64,000 nucleotides of DNA from the NCBI GenBank assembly GCA_022606425.2, contig JAHDVF020000581.1, positions 186,001-250,000 on the forward strand, given 5' to 3'. The notes under the pieces are model-generated. The model was not told where the DNA came from. It did not search any database and saw only the letters and a list, made by a program, of their open reading frames with translations. This document shows positions 1-10,261 of the stretch, in pieces (positions within the stretch are counted from its first letter, which is position 1; the number at the start of each line of letters is the position of its first letter). A program made the position numbers and the translations under genes. Source of the stretch: Lepidostoma basale (taxonomy: Eukaryota; Arthropoda; Insecta; Trichoptera; Lepidostomatidae).

Positions 1-66
1 GACCGACGTTTCCTATACCTCTATACCCTGAAGATGGAGACTGCAACGATCTCCGAAACGTCGGTC
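1..66 (+). ncRNA. Hammerhead-ribozyme-like motif, family HHR-G
   Basis: CTGAAGA (28-34) and GAAACGTC (55-62) bracket a stem II of GGAGA/TCTCC. The core residues of a hammerhead (CUGANGA, GAAA, cleavage triplet GUC) are all present. Stem III is the minimal palindrome ACGT, and three base pairs of stem I (25-27 with 63-65) can form. A perfect 12-bp inverted repeat, GACCGACGTTTC (1-12) with 55-66, marks a second, truncated head-to-head copy cut by the window edge. Family knowledge: such minimal hammerheads occur in Penelope-like elements. Activity is inferred. Confidence 0.65.
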
Positions 67-332
67 GAGAAGGAGTTACCCAAAACACACCAAACATGTG
101 ACAAATTTGTTTCGCCTTGCGAGGACATTCTCAAACTGAACCTAATTGCCAAACAGTGTGTCCTTATATTGAGTTTAGAAATCTTAAGGGTGGGGAAAAA
201 AGATTATAATATGCAAATTTTTGAGTTGTTAAATAAAAATATTAAGTGATGAGTTATAAGTAAATTTACAACTAAATTTCTGTGAATTTTTTAGGTTCAA
301 TACATAATAATAAACAGTATCATCGCAACTGA

Positions 333-357
333 ATTTACTAGGAATTTTTGAGGTTCA
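333..357. repeat. Target-site duplication of J element, left copy
   Basis: The 25 bases beginning ATTTACTAGGAATTTTTGAG recur at 3160-3184 with one mismatch. They flank the Jockey-like LINE, so they are its target-site duplication. Confidence 0.8.
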
Positions 358-3159
358 CTTCATAATCAGTTCAGTTTAGTTTATTTCATTTCATCAATAG
401 ACATTACAAAATAAAATTTTAAGGCATCTATTGAGAACAGGTACAATAATATATTGTTATAATAATAATATACTACCAGAAACGCATGAGAGATGGTTGA
501 ACATTAGGAAGACAGGATACCCTCCAGAATTAAGAGTATTTGCCTTCTGAACGTACTTTTACTGATATGAAAGACGTCGATTTCCGAGGAGACCGCGTTC
601 AGCAGATTGATTGCTCTTCCCACCGGTGTCACCAGAGCCAGGTTGGTTCTAGCGGCGGATAGGTAAAACAATCTATGCTGGCGCTGTCGGAGATATCTGT
701 CGGGAACAAAAAGACCTACACCCTCCAGCACGGCTGAGTTTTCAAAATATCCCCTAATAAGCTAAAGAAATGGGTTATGAGAAACCCGTCTCTTCGAAGC
801 TGCAGAGAATTAGACCCCAACATTCCCAAAAGAAACGCTGTGGGATAGAGCCATGGATAGCTACCATACTCCTTCATGTAGAGATACCTCAGAAATTTTT
901 TCTGAACCCTCTCCAGCATAAGGGAATATCTCGCCTCGTGCGGACTCCATATCACAGAACCACTTTCGAGTCTGCTCCGAACCAATGAATTGTATAGTAC
1001 TCTGAGCACATTGGGATCTCTGAAAACCCTTCCGGTCCGAATCATGAAGCCCAACATCTTCAGCGCAATGCCACAAATTCTCTCAACATGAGCATGAAAG
1101 GTTAATCTACTCTCATAGATGACCCCGAGATCTCTCATAGTGGATACATGTGCCAACTGCTGGTTATTCATCGTGTATCTATGATATATAGTTCTCCGTG
1201 CTCTCGTAAAAGATAACATTACGCACTTAGAGACATTGAATTTCATATGATTACTGTGACTCCAGGTAACAATATTATTAATATCCGACTGAAGGCGTAG
1301 ACAGTCGTCAGGATTATTTATGTCTAGGAATAATTTCAGGCCATCGGCAAATAAAAGAAATCGCGAGAAGTTTATTACCTTCGCAATATCGTTTATGAAT
1401 ATAGTGAAGAGAAGTGGGCCAAGGTTCGAACCCTGTGGCACCCCTGAATAAACAAAAAAAGGTTCCGATTGAAAAATTCCGTACGAGACGAATTGTTTCC
1501 TCCCCTCAAGGTAACTAGTGAAAAGCATAATAAGTTGAGAAGAGAAACCAATTTGAGATAGCTTTGCTATAAGAATGTCATGGTTCACAGTATCAAATGC
1601 CTTTGAGAAGTCATTATATGAACAGTCAACTTGGTGACCATTGTCCAAAGCCCTTGTTATGTATTCTGTGAAGACCATGAGATTTGTTTCAGTAGAGCGC
1701 CCCTTCCTGAACCCATGTTGTTCTGTTATAATATATGGGTCAACTCTGGGAAATATCAATTTATGTAGAATAGATTCGAATAGCTTGGCTGGAGCCGACA
1801 GTATTGCTACAGGTCTGTAGTTTTCGACTGACTCTTTTGTTCCGCTCTTGAAGATAGGACTGATCCTAGAAACTTTCCAGAGATCAGGAAAAGTATTTGT
1901 ACTTAACGATAGGTTAAATAAAAAGTACAGCGGATATATTAAGAGCTCAGAGCAGCCTTTGAAGAAGAAGATGGGAAGAAAATCCGGACCAACCGAGTGC
2001 GAATTCTTCATTGCTTTGATGGATGATTTAATATCATTTGTGTCTATGTTAGATATGTCAAAGCTATGAGCGCACTTACTGGTATTCGAACCGGTCGCTG
2101 AATTTAAATTGAGCCGCGGGGGAATATTGCTATAGACAGATTGAAAGTGCTTAGCGAATGCGTTCGCTATGTTTGCGCCCTCAACCTCTCTATCCCCATG
2201 CATCATGGTATTTAGGATGCCACCGTCTTTACGTAGGCTTTTTATGTAGTTCCAGAAAGTCCCGGGGTCATTCATAAGATCGCCCTCAATGGTGCTTATA
2301 TATGCTCGAAAGGCTGACCGAACATTCCGTCTCACCACCGAGCGGTGCTTACTGAAAAGTTCATACTCATCCCGAGAGCCAGTGGCCTTCCACTTCACAT
2401 GATGTGCATGTTTGATCTTAATTTCCGCGATGATTTCCCTAGAAAACCACCTAGGATATCTCCGTCCACCATTGCTCACGCGTTTTCTGGGAAAGCACAT
2501 ATCAAATAAACTGTAAATCACACTATAAAAATATTGTAAGGCATCATTTACGGAGGACAAGTTGTACAGGTCACTCCAGTCAAGTTGAGTCATCAGCTGG
2601 TATAGGTTCAGAAAATCACCCCGACTGAAGTTCCATCCCCTGAAGATTTCATCATGCCGCGGTACTCTGGTTATATTAGGATTATTTTTACCAGAGCACT
2701 CAAACTCCAATGCGGGATGAAAATTATCCTCAGGTACTAATGGAGACACTGATCTAGAAACTTGCAATTTGATATTGCTCAAAATCAAGTCCAAGGTTCT
2801 GAAATCAGAATTCAAAATGCCACTGTGCTGCGCAAGCCCAAAGACCGCGCATAGGTACTCCAAGTCTTGCTGGACATTGTCGATCCCATGAGCGGAGTGT
2901 AGGTTAAAGTCGCCCATCACGATGACATTTTTACCTCCGACCAGATTGAAATTTGTATGCATCGCATCAAAGAAATGTTTATAGACTACCCAATTAGACC
3001 CCGGAGGAATGTATGTTACACAAATAAAAATTATATTTCTAAGTCCAGTCAGTTTTACCCATAGGTCCTCATTGATTGATTCAAGATTTGAGACACGCTC
3101 AGCCCTCAGCGCATCCCTCCTCGAATAATGATAGATAGTAACATTTAAATTTACAGCTG
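358..3159 (-). mobile_element. Jockey-like LINE (J), 5'-truncated insertion
   Basis: A non-LTR retrotransposon copy on the minus strand bounded by 25-bp direct repeats. It contains the end of the endonuclease, the whole reverse transcriptase region, a C-terminal region and a 3' UTR (about 358-500) that matches the J ends at 20738-20888 and 51456-51822. The 5' end is truncated within the endonuclease, as is usual for target-primed reverse transcription. The insertion lies between diverged copies of a short AT-rich sequence (258-310 resembles 3143-3199). Confidence 0.85.
504..3159 (-). pseudogene. J element ORF2: endonuclease (partial), reverse transcriptase
   Basis: The frame is open from the truncated 5' end (about 3159) to 716. 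Counting residues from the Met at 2962: the endonuclease motif GDFN is at 17-20, reverse transcriptase spans about 365-600, DFSKAFD starts at 451 (catalytic Asp), and GVPQGS is near 508. The catalytic loop reads FADG (538-541) where FADD is expected, a single transition (GAC to GGC, near 1340), which should kill polymerase activity. A one-base deletion near 760-765 then shifts the frame. The true C-terminus continues in another frame at 504-731 (FVPDRYLRQRQHRLF), as shown by the copy at 17278-17997. A dead but recent copy. Confidence 0.85.
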
Positions 3160-3184
3160 ATTTACTAGGAATTTTTGAGATTCA
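3160..3184. repeat. Target-site duplication of J element, right copy
   Basis: Matches 333-357 with one mismatch. Confidence 0.8.
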
Positions 3185-3300
3185 ATATACATTAGTAATA
3201 GTCCATTGTTATGGCCGAAACACTATGATATTTTAACATTTTATAACTGTCAATTAAAAAACTTTGTTTTATATCACAAATTGTATTTATTTTACTTTAC

Positions 3301-3336
3301 GACAGCTGTTTCATCAACCAATGTTGACATCATCAG
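3301..3336 (-). ncRNA. Hammerhead-ribozyme-like motif, HHR-A
   Basis: On the minus strand, CTGATGA, then T, then GTCAAC/GTTGAT stem II with loop ATTG, then GAAACAGCTGTC. Stem III is the self-complementary ACAGCTGT, with no room for a loop in one molecule, so a dimeric fold is more likely. The GUC cleavage triplet is intact. Confidence 0.65.
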
Positions 3337-3395
3337 GTGTTACAAAAATATGTATCAAAAATGATTTATATTTTTGATATATATTTTTGTAACAC

Positions 3396-3431
3396 CTGAT
3401 GATGTCAACATTGGTTGATGAAACAGCTGTC
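3396..3431 (+). ncRNA. Hammerhead-ribozyme-like motif, HHR-A
   Basis: Plus-strand partner of the motif at 3301-3336 with the same intact core residues. Stem I begins with C-G and A-T pairs flanking the core, and an outer AT-rich helix (TATTTT with AAAATA) can form around an internal loop. Confidence 0.65.
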
Positions 3432-3692
3432 GTAAAGTAAAATAAATACAATTTGTGATATGAAATAAAGTTTTTGAATTGACAGTTATATAACGATAAT
3501 AGTAACATCACCACCATCAATAATTGTTTTATTATTTTGTATCTATAAGATTTAACAAAAAATACAATAAAATGGTTTCTTTAAAGGTGTTTTATATTTT
3601 AAATAATTTTTGGAAATTCTTTTTAACAGTAGCTTATTTTATATTATAAGCCTCCAGGGTTTCCGAGAATTGGAAATATAAAGCTCCTTGTA

Positions 3693-4981
3693 AAGGGTGT
3701 TTTTTTAGCTGCATGAGAAGTTTCGATGGTTGTTGTCTATGGTTTGACAGTTGATAATGTCAAATTGTGTTGACAATTCATCATGAATCGTTTAACGCCA
3801 GAACAACGCTTCCAAATTGTGGAAATTTACTTTGAAAAAAATAAATCTGTTCGCCAAGTTCATAGAGCACTTCGTCCATTTTACGGTCAACATAATCGGC
3901 CTAGTGAGCAAGCAATTCGTGCAGTTATTGATCATTTTCGCACTAATTTTACTCTTCTCGATTCAAAACCATCAGGAAGACAAAGAAATATGCGTACCGA
4001 AGAGAATATTGCTGCTGTAGCGCGAAGTGTTGAAGAAGACGCCAAAATGTCGATTCGTCGCCGTTCTCAACTTGTCGGCCTTTGTCCTTCGACTACGTGG
4101 AAAATTTTACTTAAGGATCTTGGCTTACGTGCCTATAAAATACAGCTCGTGCAAGAATTAAAGCCAAATGACCATCGTTTACGTTGCATTTTAGCTGATT
4201 GGGCTAATTTGAAACTGGCCGAAGATGAGTATTTTTACCGAAGAATTATGTTTAGTGATGAAGCTCATTTCTGGTTAAATGGCTTCGTCAATAAGCAAAA
4301 TTGCCATATATGGAGCGAAGACAATCCTCAAGACATTAACGAATCACCATTACATCCATTAAAATTGACTGTTTGGTGCGGTTTACACGCTGGCGGCATC
4401 ATCGGTCCTTATTTCTTTCGAAATGAGGAAGGAACTGCCGTTACGGTGAATGGCGAGCGATATCGAGCCATGCTGACTGATTTTTTGTTTCCAAAAATTA
4501 ATCTGCTAAACATCGACGACATTTGGTTCCAACAAGACGGCGCAACTTGCCATACAGCGCGCTTAACCATCAATTTATTGCAAAATCAATTTGGTGACAA
4601 CTTTATTTCCAGAAGTGGTCCTGTTAACTGGCTCCCTCGTTCGTGCGACTTGACGCCTCTTGATTACTTGTTATGGGGCTATCTTAAGTCATTGGTTTAT
4701 GCCGACAAACCAACAACTCTTGAAGCATTGGAAGCCAATATTCAAGCCACCATTGACGCCAAACGGCCAGATTTATTGGAAAAAGTATTGAATAATTGGA
4801 CTGATCGAATGGACTATGTAACTCGTAGCCGCGGCAGACGTACTCGTATACCGGAAATCATATTTAAAAAATAAATGTCATGAAATTATCTACCAGATTA
4901 TAATAATAAAAAAATCATCCCAAAAATAGTTCTGTCTTGTATTATTATTTAAAGTTCTCAAGCTCTTAAAAAAACACCATA
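3693..4981 (+). mobile_element. Mariner transposon, DD41D (rosa-like), apparently complete
   Basis: TA dinucleotides flank the element (3691-3692 and 4982-4983). Imperfect terminal inverted repeats of about 28 bp start AAGGGTGTTTTTTTAG on the left and TATGGTGTTTTTTTAA on the right. The size of about 1.29 kb and the single uninterrupted transposase frame are typical of mariners. No nested insertion is seen, so it is one of the youngest elements here. Confidence 0.9.
3783..4874 (+). CDS. Mariner transposase, DD41D type, 363 aa
   Basis: Cut-and-paste transposase that would bind the flanking inverted repeats and insert at TA. The N-terminal part (about 1-115) reads as two helix-turn-helix segments. 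The DDE/D catalytic domain shows FSDEAHF (Asp159), QQDGATCHT (Asp252) and PLDYLLWG (Asp294). The 41 residues between the second and third Asp give DD41D, the spacing described for the rosa group. The frame is intact from Met to stop, with full usual length, and the start is the first Met after the left repeat. It may still encode active enzyme. An alternative count to Asp289 gives 36, but alignment of PLDY with the usual SDY favours 41. Confidence 0.92.
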   Translation: MNRLTPEQRFQIVEIYFEKNKSVRQVHRALRPFYGQHNRPSEQAIRAVIDHFRTNFTLLDSKPSGRQRNMRTEENIAAVARSVEEDAKMSIRRRSQLVGLCPSTTWKILLKDLGLRAYKIQLVQELKPNDHRLRCILADWANLKLAEDEYFYRRIMFSDEAHFWLNGFVNKQNCHIWSEDNPQDINESPLHPLKLTVWCGLHAGGIIGPYFFRNEEGTAVTVNGERYRAMLTDFLFPKINLLNIDDIWFQQDGATCHTARLTINLLQNQFGDNFISRSGPVNWLPRSCDLTPLDYLLWGYLKSLVYADKPTTLEALEANIQATIDAKRPDLLEKVLNNWTDRMDYVTRSRGRRTRIPEIIFKK

Positions 4982-4983
4982 TA

Positions 4984-5574
4984 CTTCCCCTAATCGTAAC
5001 CTTAATATTAACGTCCATACACAGTTCTTAGTCCTTGTTGTTTATGATGACGTATTTTATTGCCAAGTTTTTTTTATATCAATATCAAAGTAGTAAAGTC
5101 TATCGTAAAAGAGCAAGCCCTCGCCCGACCTATCCACTTTAACAAATGGCCTCTGCTTATATTTCATACCATAAATTTTTACTCCATCTCGGAGGTCCCT
5201 TTGAAAAATGAGTGTAGAAAATTGAAAATAAAACTAGCAGACTTTTGCTTGTTGTCTTCACCGGGAGGCAACATGACGAGAAGCAAAATTACTTCTTGGG
5301 ACATTGCTTTTTGAAGGGGCGTGTTTTTTTCTTCTTCTGAAATACAAAGCATTACGTAATTTTTGTACGAAACTTGTGCGCATTTAAAATCTATTATTAA
5401 AATATTACGAACGAATATCACTTTGTATTATATATTAAACCTTTTTTGTATTCTTCAGCCTTCTTCCCTCTTCCATTTTCTTCCACTCGTTCCTGTCTTG
5501 TTCCTTCCGCATCAAGGTCGTTCCAGTATTTAACTATTATATGTTAATTAATTCTTGCTAGGTATGCTAAGCTA
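4984..5574. other. No feature seen
   Basis: AT-rich with a few short open frames of unlikely composition. I recognise no gene or repeat. Confidence 0.5.
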
Positions 5575-6010
5575 CCAATCATTGGAGAGAAGGAGTAATA
5601 TTCACTTGGGAATTCACTTCTTTCAGCTGATTGGCGGCCGTATACAGAACTCGGATGTCCTGAGTGATGTAGGTCTATTTGTCCCTGATAATTAAAAGAC
5701 AGCACAGATTGTTTTATTTGCCGCGCTTTCAAACCAACCTGCCAATGGTTATGCCTGTGTGTAGGGCAATCTTATTGCTTAATCGGATCGCCTCGGAGGT
5801 CGACATATTTCGTGATAGTGTGAGTAGCCTCAGGGATGCAATATCAATGTTATGATTATTTATAATTCTTAAACTTTTTTTATTTATTTATATGTTTTTA
5901 TGCTTCTCTTTTAAATTTTTATAATGTAATTGCAAACGATCTGGAACTATTTCTGTAATGTTTGCAATTTTTATTAAAATAAATGAAATGAAAATGAAAT
6001 GAAATGAAAT
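5575..6010 (+). mobile_element. J2 LINE 3' end with AAATG tail
   Basis: Decayed C-terminus of a Jockey-like ORF2: a GLFVPDN segment, then frameshifted pieces equivalent to HRLFYLP and ASEVDIF. A 3' UTR and an (AAATG)n tail at about 5983-6010 follow. Same family as 21967-22290 (minus). Confidence 0.7.
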
Positions 6011-6170
6011 GAGTTGCCTCAGGGATGCAATATCAATGTTATGATTTTTTCTTATTCTTAATCTTAATTTTTTTAATGCTTCTCTTTTTATAATGTAATT
6101 GAAAACGATCTGGAATTGTATGCCTGTAATGTTTGTGATTTTTATTAAAATAAATGGAATGAAATTGTTT
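6011..6170 (+). mobile_element. Second J2 LINE 3' end, in tandem
   Basis: Starts at GTTGCCTCAGGGATGCAATA, which also occurs at about 5826 in the copy before it, and ends in AAATGGAATGAAAT. It lies directly after the AAATG tail of the previous copy, so two 3' ends are stacked head to tail. Confidence 0.65.
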
Positions 6171-6207
6171 CTTGAACACTGAGGTAAAACTACATATAAA
6201 ATAAATA

Positions 6208-6345
6208 CAAATTGACTAACCATCACGCCGTCTCTCTGAAGGGGTAGGCAGAATGAGTAGACAGCCACACTGCTCTTTTCTGACATAACATACTTCTCTC
6301 GCTTCCTCAATATTCATACATCGAGTCATACACGCACGTTAATAT
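6208..6345 (-). mobile_element. RA LINE 3' end
   Basis: Minus-strand RA tail: CTAACCATCACGCCGTC, then GGGGTAGGCAGA, then the coding end equivalent to NVEEAREVCQ. 5'-truncated. Confidence 0.7.
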
Positions 6346-6585
6346 CTCCTTGAAAATCTACCGGCATAATGTTTGGTAGAAGCAAGGAATAGATACCAAC
6401 ACTTATTCAATATTATAATGATAAGAAAAGTTTTGAAGGAAAGTTCAATTTAAAATAATGAAATAATTAAAATAAATATAACAAAATTTATTTATATATT
6501 GAATGAAGGGTTGGTGCGGGTAATAAAGTGAATGGAGCTTAACAAATATTTATTGGAAACAAGAATTTATAAATGAAAGCGAAAA

Positions 6586-6710
6586 TGGCCGTTCACAATG
6601 GAGTCCTGGTCCCAACCCTTATGTATGGAAGCGAAGCATGGGACTAGCAGAAGAAAGAAGAGAGCAGAATAAATGCGGTAGAGATGAGGTCCCTAAGGCA
6701 TATGTGTAAA
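6586..6710 (+). mobile_element. RA LINE coding fragment
   Basis: Reads LMYGSEAWD and INAVEMRSLRHMC, as in the better copy at 48231-48720. Both ends are truncated. Confidence 0.65.
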
Positions 6711-6714
6711 ATCC

Positions 6715-6910
6715 CTTTTTTATATGTATATATACGATTAAAAACGTCTATTTCAAAGAAGTTTCATAACAGTTTAAGTGACTGACATGTATCGACTTAC
6801 AACTGACAATTATCCCACATTTATTAATGCCTTAGAAAGGCGAAGCATGTGATTCCGTAAAATCATAACAAAACTTCTAAAAACCGACGTTTTCATTCGT
6901 ATTCACCATC
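6715..6910. repeat. HHR-C hairpin, degraded
   Basis: Inverted arms around AAAACGTC...AAGTTTCATAAC and ATAACAAAACTTCTAAAAACCGACG, with AATGCCTTAGAAAGGCG in the middle. The core is mutated (GAAGCATGTG), so no activity is expected. Confidence 0.55.
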
Positions 6911-7296
6911 AAAAAAATAAATATTATATTACTGTTTACATCGTGAAATGATGTACAACCATTACAATTCATTGAAGATAAATAACGTCATTATACCAGT
7001 AACTGTTCGAACTTATGCTACTGAGTTACTCGCCAATATGTGACTTTATCTTCTTGAAATTTACAATACACTGCGAATCCAACCGGTTTGATCTTGTAGG
7101 TCGATATAATAGTCCGGTTTTTGATGTCACTGAACTTGATGAAACCGGTCGCAGACCCATTCATCCACTGTATCGGTATTATAACCTCGACTCCTAAAAT
7201 ACATACTTTGATCTTCTGTTTTTGTTAAATAAACGAAAAATTGCATTTGACGTGCTTGCATTAAAGGATATATGAATTTGAGGAATCAAGAGAATA
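6911..7296. other. No gene recognised
   Basis: Mostly AT-rich. A 60-codon frame at 7015-7197 has no recognisable features. Confidence 0.4.
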
Positions 7297-7393
7297 ATGT
7301 AAGAAAGAACAGTGCGGTGATCCATTATTTCTGCCTACTACTTCGGAGAGACTGTTAGACCGGAGAGACGGAGAGACGGAGAGACTTCGGAGA
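7297..7393 (+). mobile_element. RA LINE extreme 3' end plus GGAGAGAC tandem repeat
   Basis: About 55 bases match the RA 3' end (AGTGCGG...TTTCTGCCTAC). They are followed by four units of GGAGAGAC-like sequence (7349-7393), probably an expansion of the tail. Confidence 0.5.
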
Positions 7394-7437
7394 TAGTTTG
7401 ATGTTATTAAATATGAAATTAGTCTTCTTCAATCAAA

Positions 7438-7865
7438 AACCTTTATTATATTTTCTTCTTCTTCTTCCTCTCTCAGGCGATCTGTGACACATAAATCATG
7501 TCTCGTTGGATGATGAGATCCAGCTGTCCCTCCATCTCTGAGGCGGTCTTCCAGATGGGCTGTGTCCGGAAAGAATTTCATAAACGGCTGTATATGTAAG
7601 TCTGTCACCATTAGGGCTACATGGTCCCTCCAGTATCTTCATCTGGACTACACCACTGAATGATATCTTCTATTTCGCAAGTTTTTCTTATGTCTGCGAT
7701 GCGGACACGATCTTTGAGAGTTTTTCCAGACATTGATTAGGACTTTCATCTCTGATGTTCTTAGTAGACCCATGGTTCGCACAGTGCCGGCCCGCGTCTC
7801 TACAGCGTACGTCATGATAGGTTGCATTGAATGCAGACTGGTTGGCGTAGACTGCATTGCAATAA
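7438..7865 (-). pseudogene. RB LINE C-terminal fragment
   Basis: Minus strand reads MTYAVETRAGTVRT and LLRTSEMKVL, the conserved block after the reverse transcriptase of RTE-like LINEs (usually TYGVETRAD...LRTTEMK). It ends in GAA repeats near 7451-7466. Frameshifts and stops make it a dead fragment. Confidence 0.65.
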
Positions 7866-7974
7866 TCTAGTCGTGATACGACGAAGAAATTGATTCACGT
7901 TTTAAAACTGTCAGCGGGAATATTTATTTTTATGGGTCTTAATTGCCTTAGCAATGTCACAAAAAGTGCCAACA

Positions 7975-8365
7975 AGCTAAGAGTCACTCAGAGAGCAACG
8001 GAGAGAGCCCATGTTGGGTATCAGTTTACAGGACAGACTCAGAAATGAGGACATAAGAGTCAGGACAAAGGTTTCCGATGTTATCAAGATGGCCGCAACC
8101 CTCAAGTGGCGATGGGCGGGACATGTCGCTCGCGATCCAGATGAAAAGTGGACAAGGCGACTGCTGTGCTGGTGACCAAGGATGGCAAAGCGTGGAGTTG
8201 GGCGCCCACAGTTGCGTTAGCGCGACGATGTCCGGAGAAGTGCGGGAAGTGCCTGGATGCGGATCGCTCAGGATAGAAGAGAATGGAAAATGCGAGGGGA
8301 GGCCTACGTCCAGGAGTGGACGGTCAATACAGGCTGAAGAAGAAGAAGAAGAATTGCCTTAGATG
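7975..8365 (+). pseudogene. RB-type LINE C-terminal fragment
   Basis: Reads RVTQRATERAMLGISLQDRL, then KMAATLKWRWAGHVARDPD, then a stop-containing GVGRPQLR and EWKMRGEAYVQEW, ending in GAA repeats. This is the typical end of RTE-like ORFs in arthropods. A related copy lies at 56500-56828. 5'-truncated and interrupted by in-frame stops. Confidence 0.75.
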
Positions 8366-8888
8366 AAAGAAACGATATTGCTTACTGTTTTATTGATTAG
8401 TGTTTTCAATGAAAGATAAGTCTCTAGATATGTCGTTATCCTCGTATTGGAGTCTTTAATTTTTTTCAATTTTGAATATTGATTTAATATTTCTTTTTCC
8501 CAGAACCTCAAGTACGTACGTTTAAGAAATATCTTAGCTTATCCATAAACACTTCCAGGAAAATTGAATTAAATGGAAATTATAATAAATATGTAAATCA
8601 AGACTGAGAGTGATTTTAATCATAGCTGAAAAATTCATATTACGCGCCGGGATATTGAAGGACTTTTTACTTCAAACGCCGGAAAAATAATCAATGAACC
8701 ATATCCATCGTCAAAAGCATATTTGTGTGTAAGTATTTACATTAATATGTTATGGAAATATTATTAACGTACTCAAATTGTATTTTCACAAATCGCCCCA
8801 TCATGAGAATGAAGACGTATCTCAAAAATCGTGAATATACTCGTATTTGAAAAATATGTATACCTACTCGTATTTAAAAAAAAAAAAA
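8366..8888. other. No feature seen
   Basis: AT-rich, no recognisable gene. Two copies of the octamer TACTCGTA occur at 8838 and 8865. Confidence 0.5.
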
Positions 8889-9235
8889 CTAACTAACCAT
8901 CACGCCGTCTCCCCGAAGGGGTAGGCAGAAATAATGGACTGCCACACTTTTCTATCCTGACATATTTCTCTCGCTTCCTCAACATTCATACATGGTGTCA
9001 TGCACGCGCGTCGATTTCTCTGACTCCTCACATGGCCGAAATTCAATATTTGATTTATTTGATCGTGCCACGTTTTCCTCGGTCTTCCTATATTTCTGGT
9101 TCCATTTACATCATTAACATATAATTTTTTTAGCATTCTTTCTTCATTCATTCTTTCCATATGTCCAAACCATTTTAATGATCCTTTCATTATTTTGTTC
9201 ATGACACCATCATTCGCACCATTGTTCATGACACC
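8889..9235 (-). pseudogene. RA LINE C-terminal fragment, 109 aa open
   Basis: Minus strand reads NDGVMNKIMKGSLKWFGHME, then KTWHDQINQIL and NVEEAREICQ, ending in the RA 3' terminus at 8889. 5'-truncated. The frame has stayed open, so the insertion is fairly recent. Confidence 0.75.
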
Positions 9236-9270
9236 ATTGTATATGTTTTAATACAAATAAAATTACATAT

Positions 9271-9553
9271 TCCATTGTTTTGGCCAAAACACTATGATAC
9301 TTTAACATTATAGACTGTTAAATTAAAAAAAAACTTTGTTTTAAATATAATAATTGTATTTTTATTTTTCGCGACAGCTGTTCCGTCAACCTATGTTGAC
9401 ATCATCAGGTGTTACTATAATATATCAAAATTTGATATTTTATTGTAACACCTGATGATGTCAACATAGATTGACGAAACAGCTGTCGCGAAATATAAAT
9501 ACACGATTGTGATATATATACTCGTATATGACAAAGTTTTTTAATTTAACAGT
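9271..9553. repeat. HHR-A hairpin element, both arms kept
   Basis: Left end CCATTGTTTTGGCC, with a minus-strand motif at 9373-9408 (GAAA mutated to GGAA) and a plus-strand motif at 9452-9487. Arms mirror over most of the element. Confidence 0.75.
9452..9487 (+). ncRNA. Hammerhead-ribozyme-like motif, HHR-A
   Basis: CTGATGA, T, GTCAAC/ATTGAC stem II (five pairs), GAAACAGCTGTC. All core residues are intact. An outer stem I helix ATATTT/AAATAT is possible. Confidence 0.65.
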
Positions 9554-9723
9554 TTACAAATAAAATTACAAATTACACATTAACCCATAAATGTATCCCA
9601 TTAACCCATAAATATAAAATACCCATAAATATTATAAATACAAGATATAATATTAAGCAATTTTTAACATGAATGTGGTCAGTTTTAACAGATGTTACAG
9701 TAAATTGAATTCTTTTTCTTTCA

Positions 9724-9803
9724 GTTTCATATCACGTCTCCCCGACGTCGACTATCACTTGAAAGAAGGCGTTTCTATCCCTGGCAGCTCGAAACTGCTC
9801 CAT
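9724..9803 (-). mobile_element. RC LINE 3' fragment
   Basis: Short match to the RC 3' end, also seen at 44958-45045 (GACTATCACTTGAAAG). Too short for frame analysis. Confidence 0.45.
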
Positions 9804-9887
9804 ATCGCTTTTAAGCCAGCACAGTCTCTTATGTTGTGGAGCTAGGAGTTTCGCCTCCTGCCAACACCTCGTCGACTTTCTATTTTC

Positions 9888-9955
9888 CCTGAGAACCGCG
9901 CCCTTGAGGTGAGCTATTCACAAAAGCGAAGCGATGCAAATTAGCTTAATTGTTA
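9888..9955 (+). mobile_element. CR1-like LINE 3' end
   Basis: CGCCCTTGAGGTGAGCTATT matches the 3' UTR of the CR1 copy at about 41810. It runs directly into the ATT repeat. Confidence 0.6.
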
Positions 9956-9998
9956 TTATAGCGATTATTAATATTATAATTATTATAATTATTATTAC

Positions 9999-10029
<31 letters not shown>

Positions 10030-10260
10030 GTTGTTATTATTATTATTACTATTTTTTTATATTTTATTATTATTATTATTATTATTTTTGTTGTTAATAT
10101 TATTATTTGTATTTTTATTATTATTATTATTATTATTATTTTTGTTGTTATTATTATTATTATTATTATTACTATTATCATTATTATTATTATTGTTATT
10201 ATTATCATTATTATTATTATTAAACTTATTATTAATATTTTTATTATTATTATTATTTGC
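9956..10260. repeat. (ATT)n microsatellite
   Basis: About 300 bases of imperfect ATT repeats with GTT, TTT and ATC interruptions. It begins at the 3' end of a CR1-like LINE whose natural tail is ATT repeats. Open frames in it are repeat artefacts. Confidence 0.9.
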
Positions 10261-10261
10261 T

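Larger units (their letters stand above)
3199..3496. repeat. HHR-A hairpin element (two head-to-head hammerhead-like motifs)
   Basis: A long imperfect inverted repeat. The left arm starts with the family end CCATTGTTNTGGCC and carries a motif on the minus strand; the right arm carries the same motif on the plus strand. Arms mirror each other over the AAACTTTGTTTTATATCAC and TTTACTTTACGACAG blocks. The outer end of the right arm is lost after 3496. Other copies: 9271-9553, 42645-42900, 57960-58110, and end fragments at 11160-11193 and 13028-13075. Confidence 0.75.

Noticed and set aside
1..249. 71-codon frame starting in the HHR-G motif
   Set aside because: Starts inside a structured repeat and has no protein-family features.
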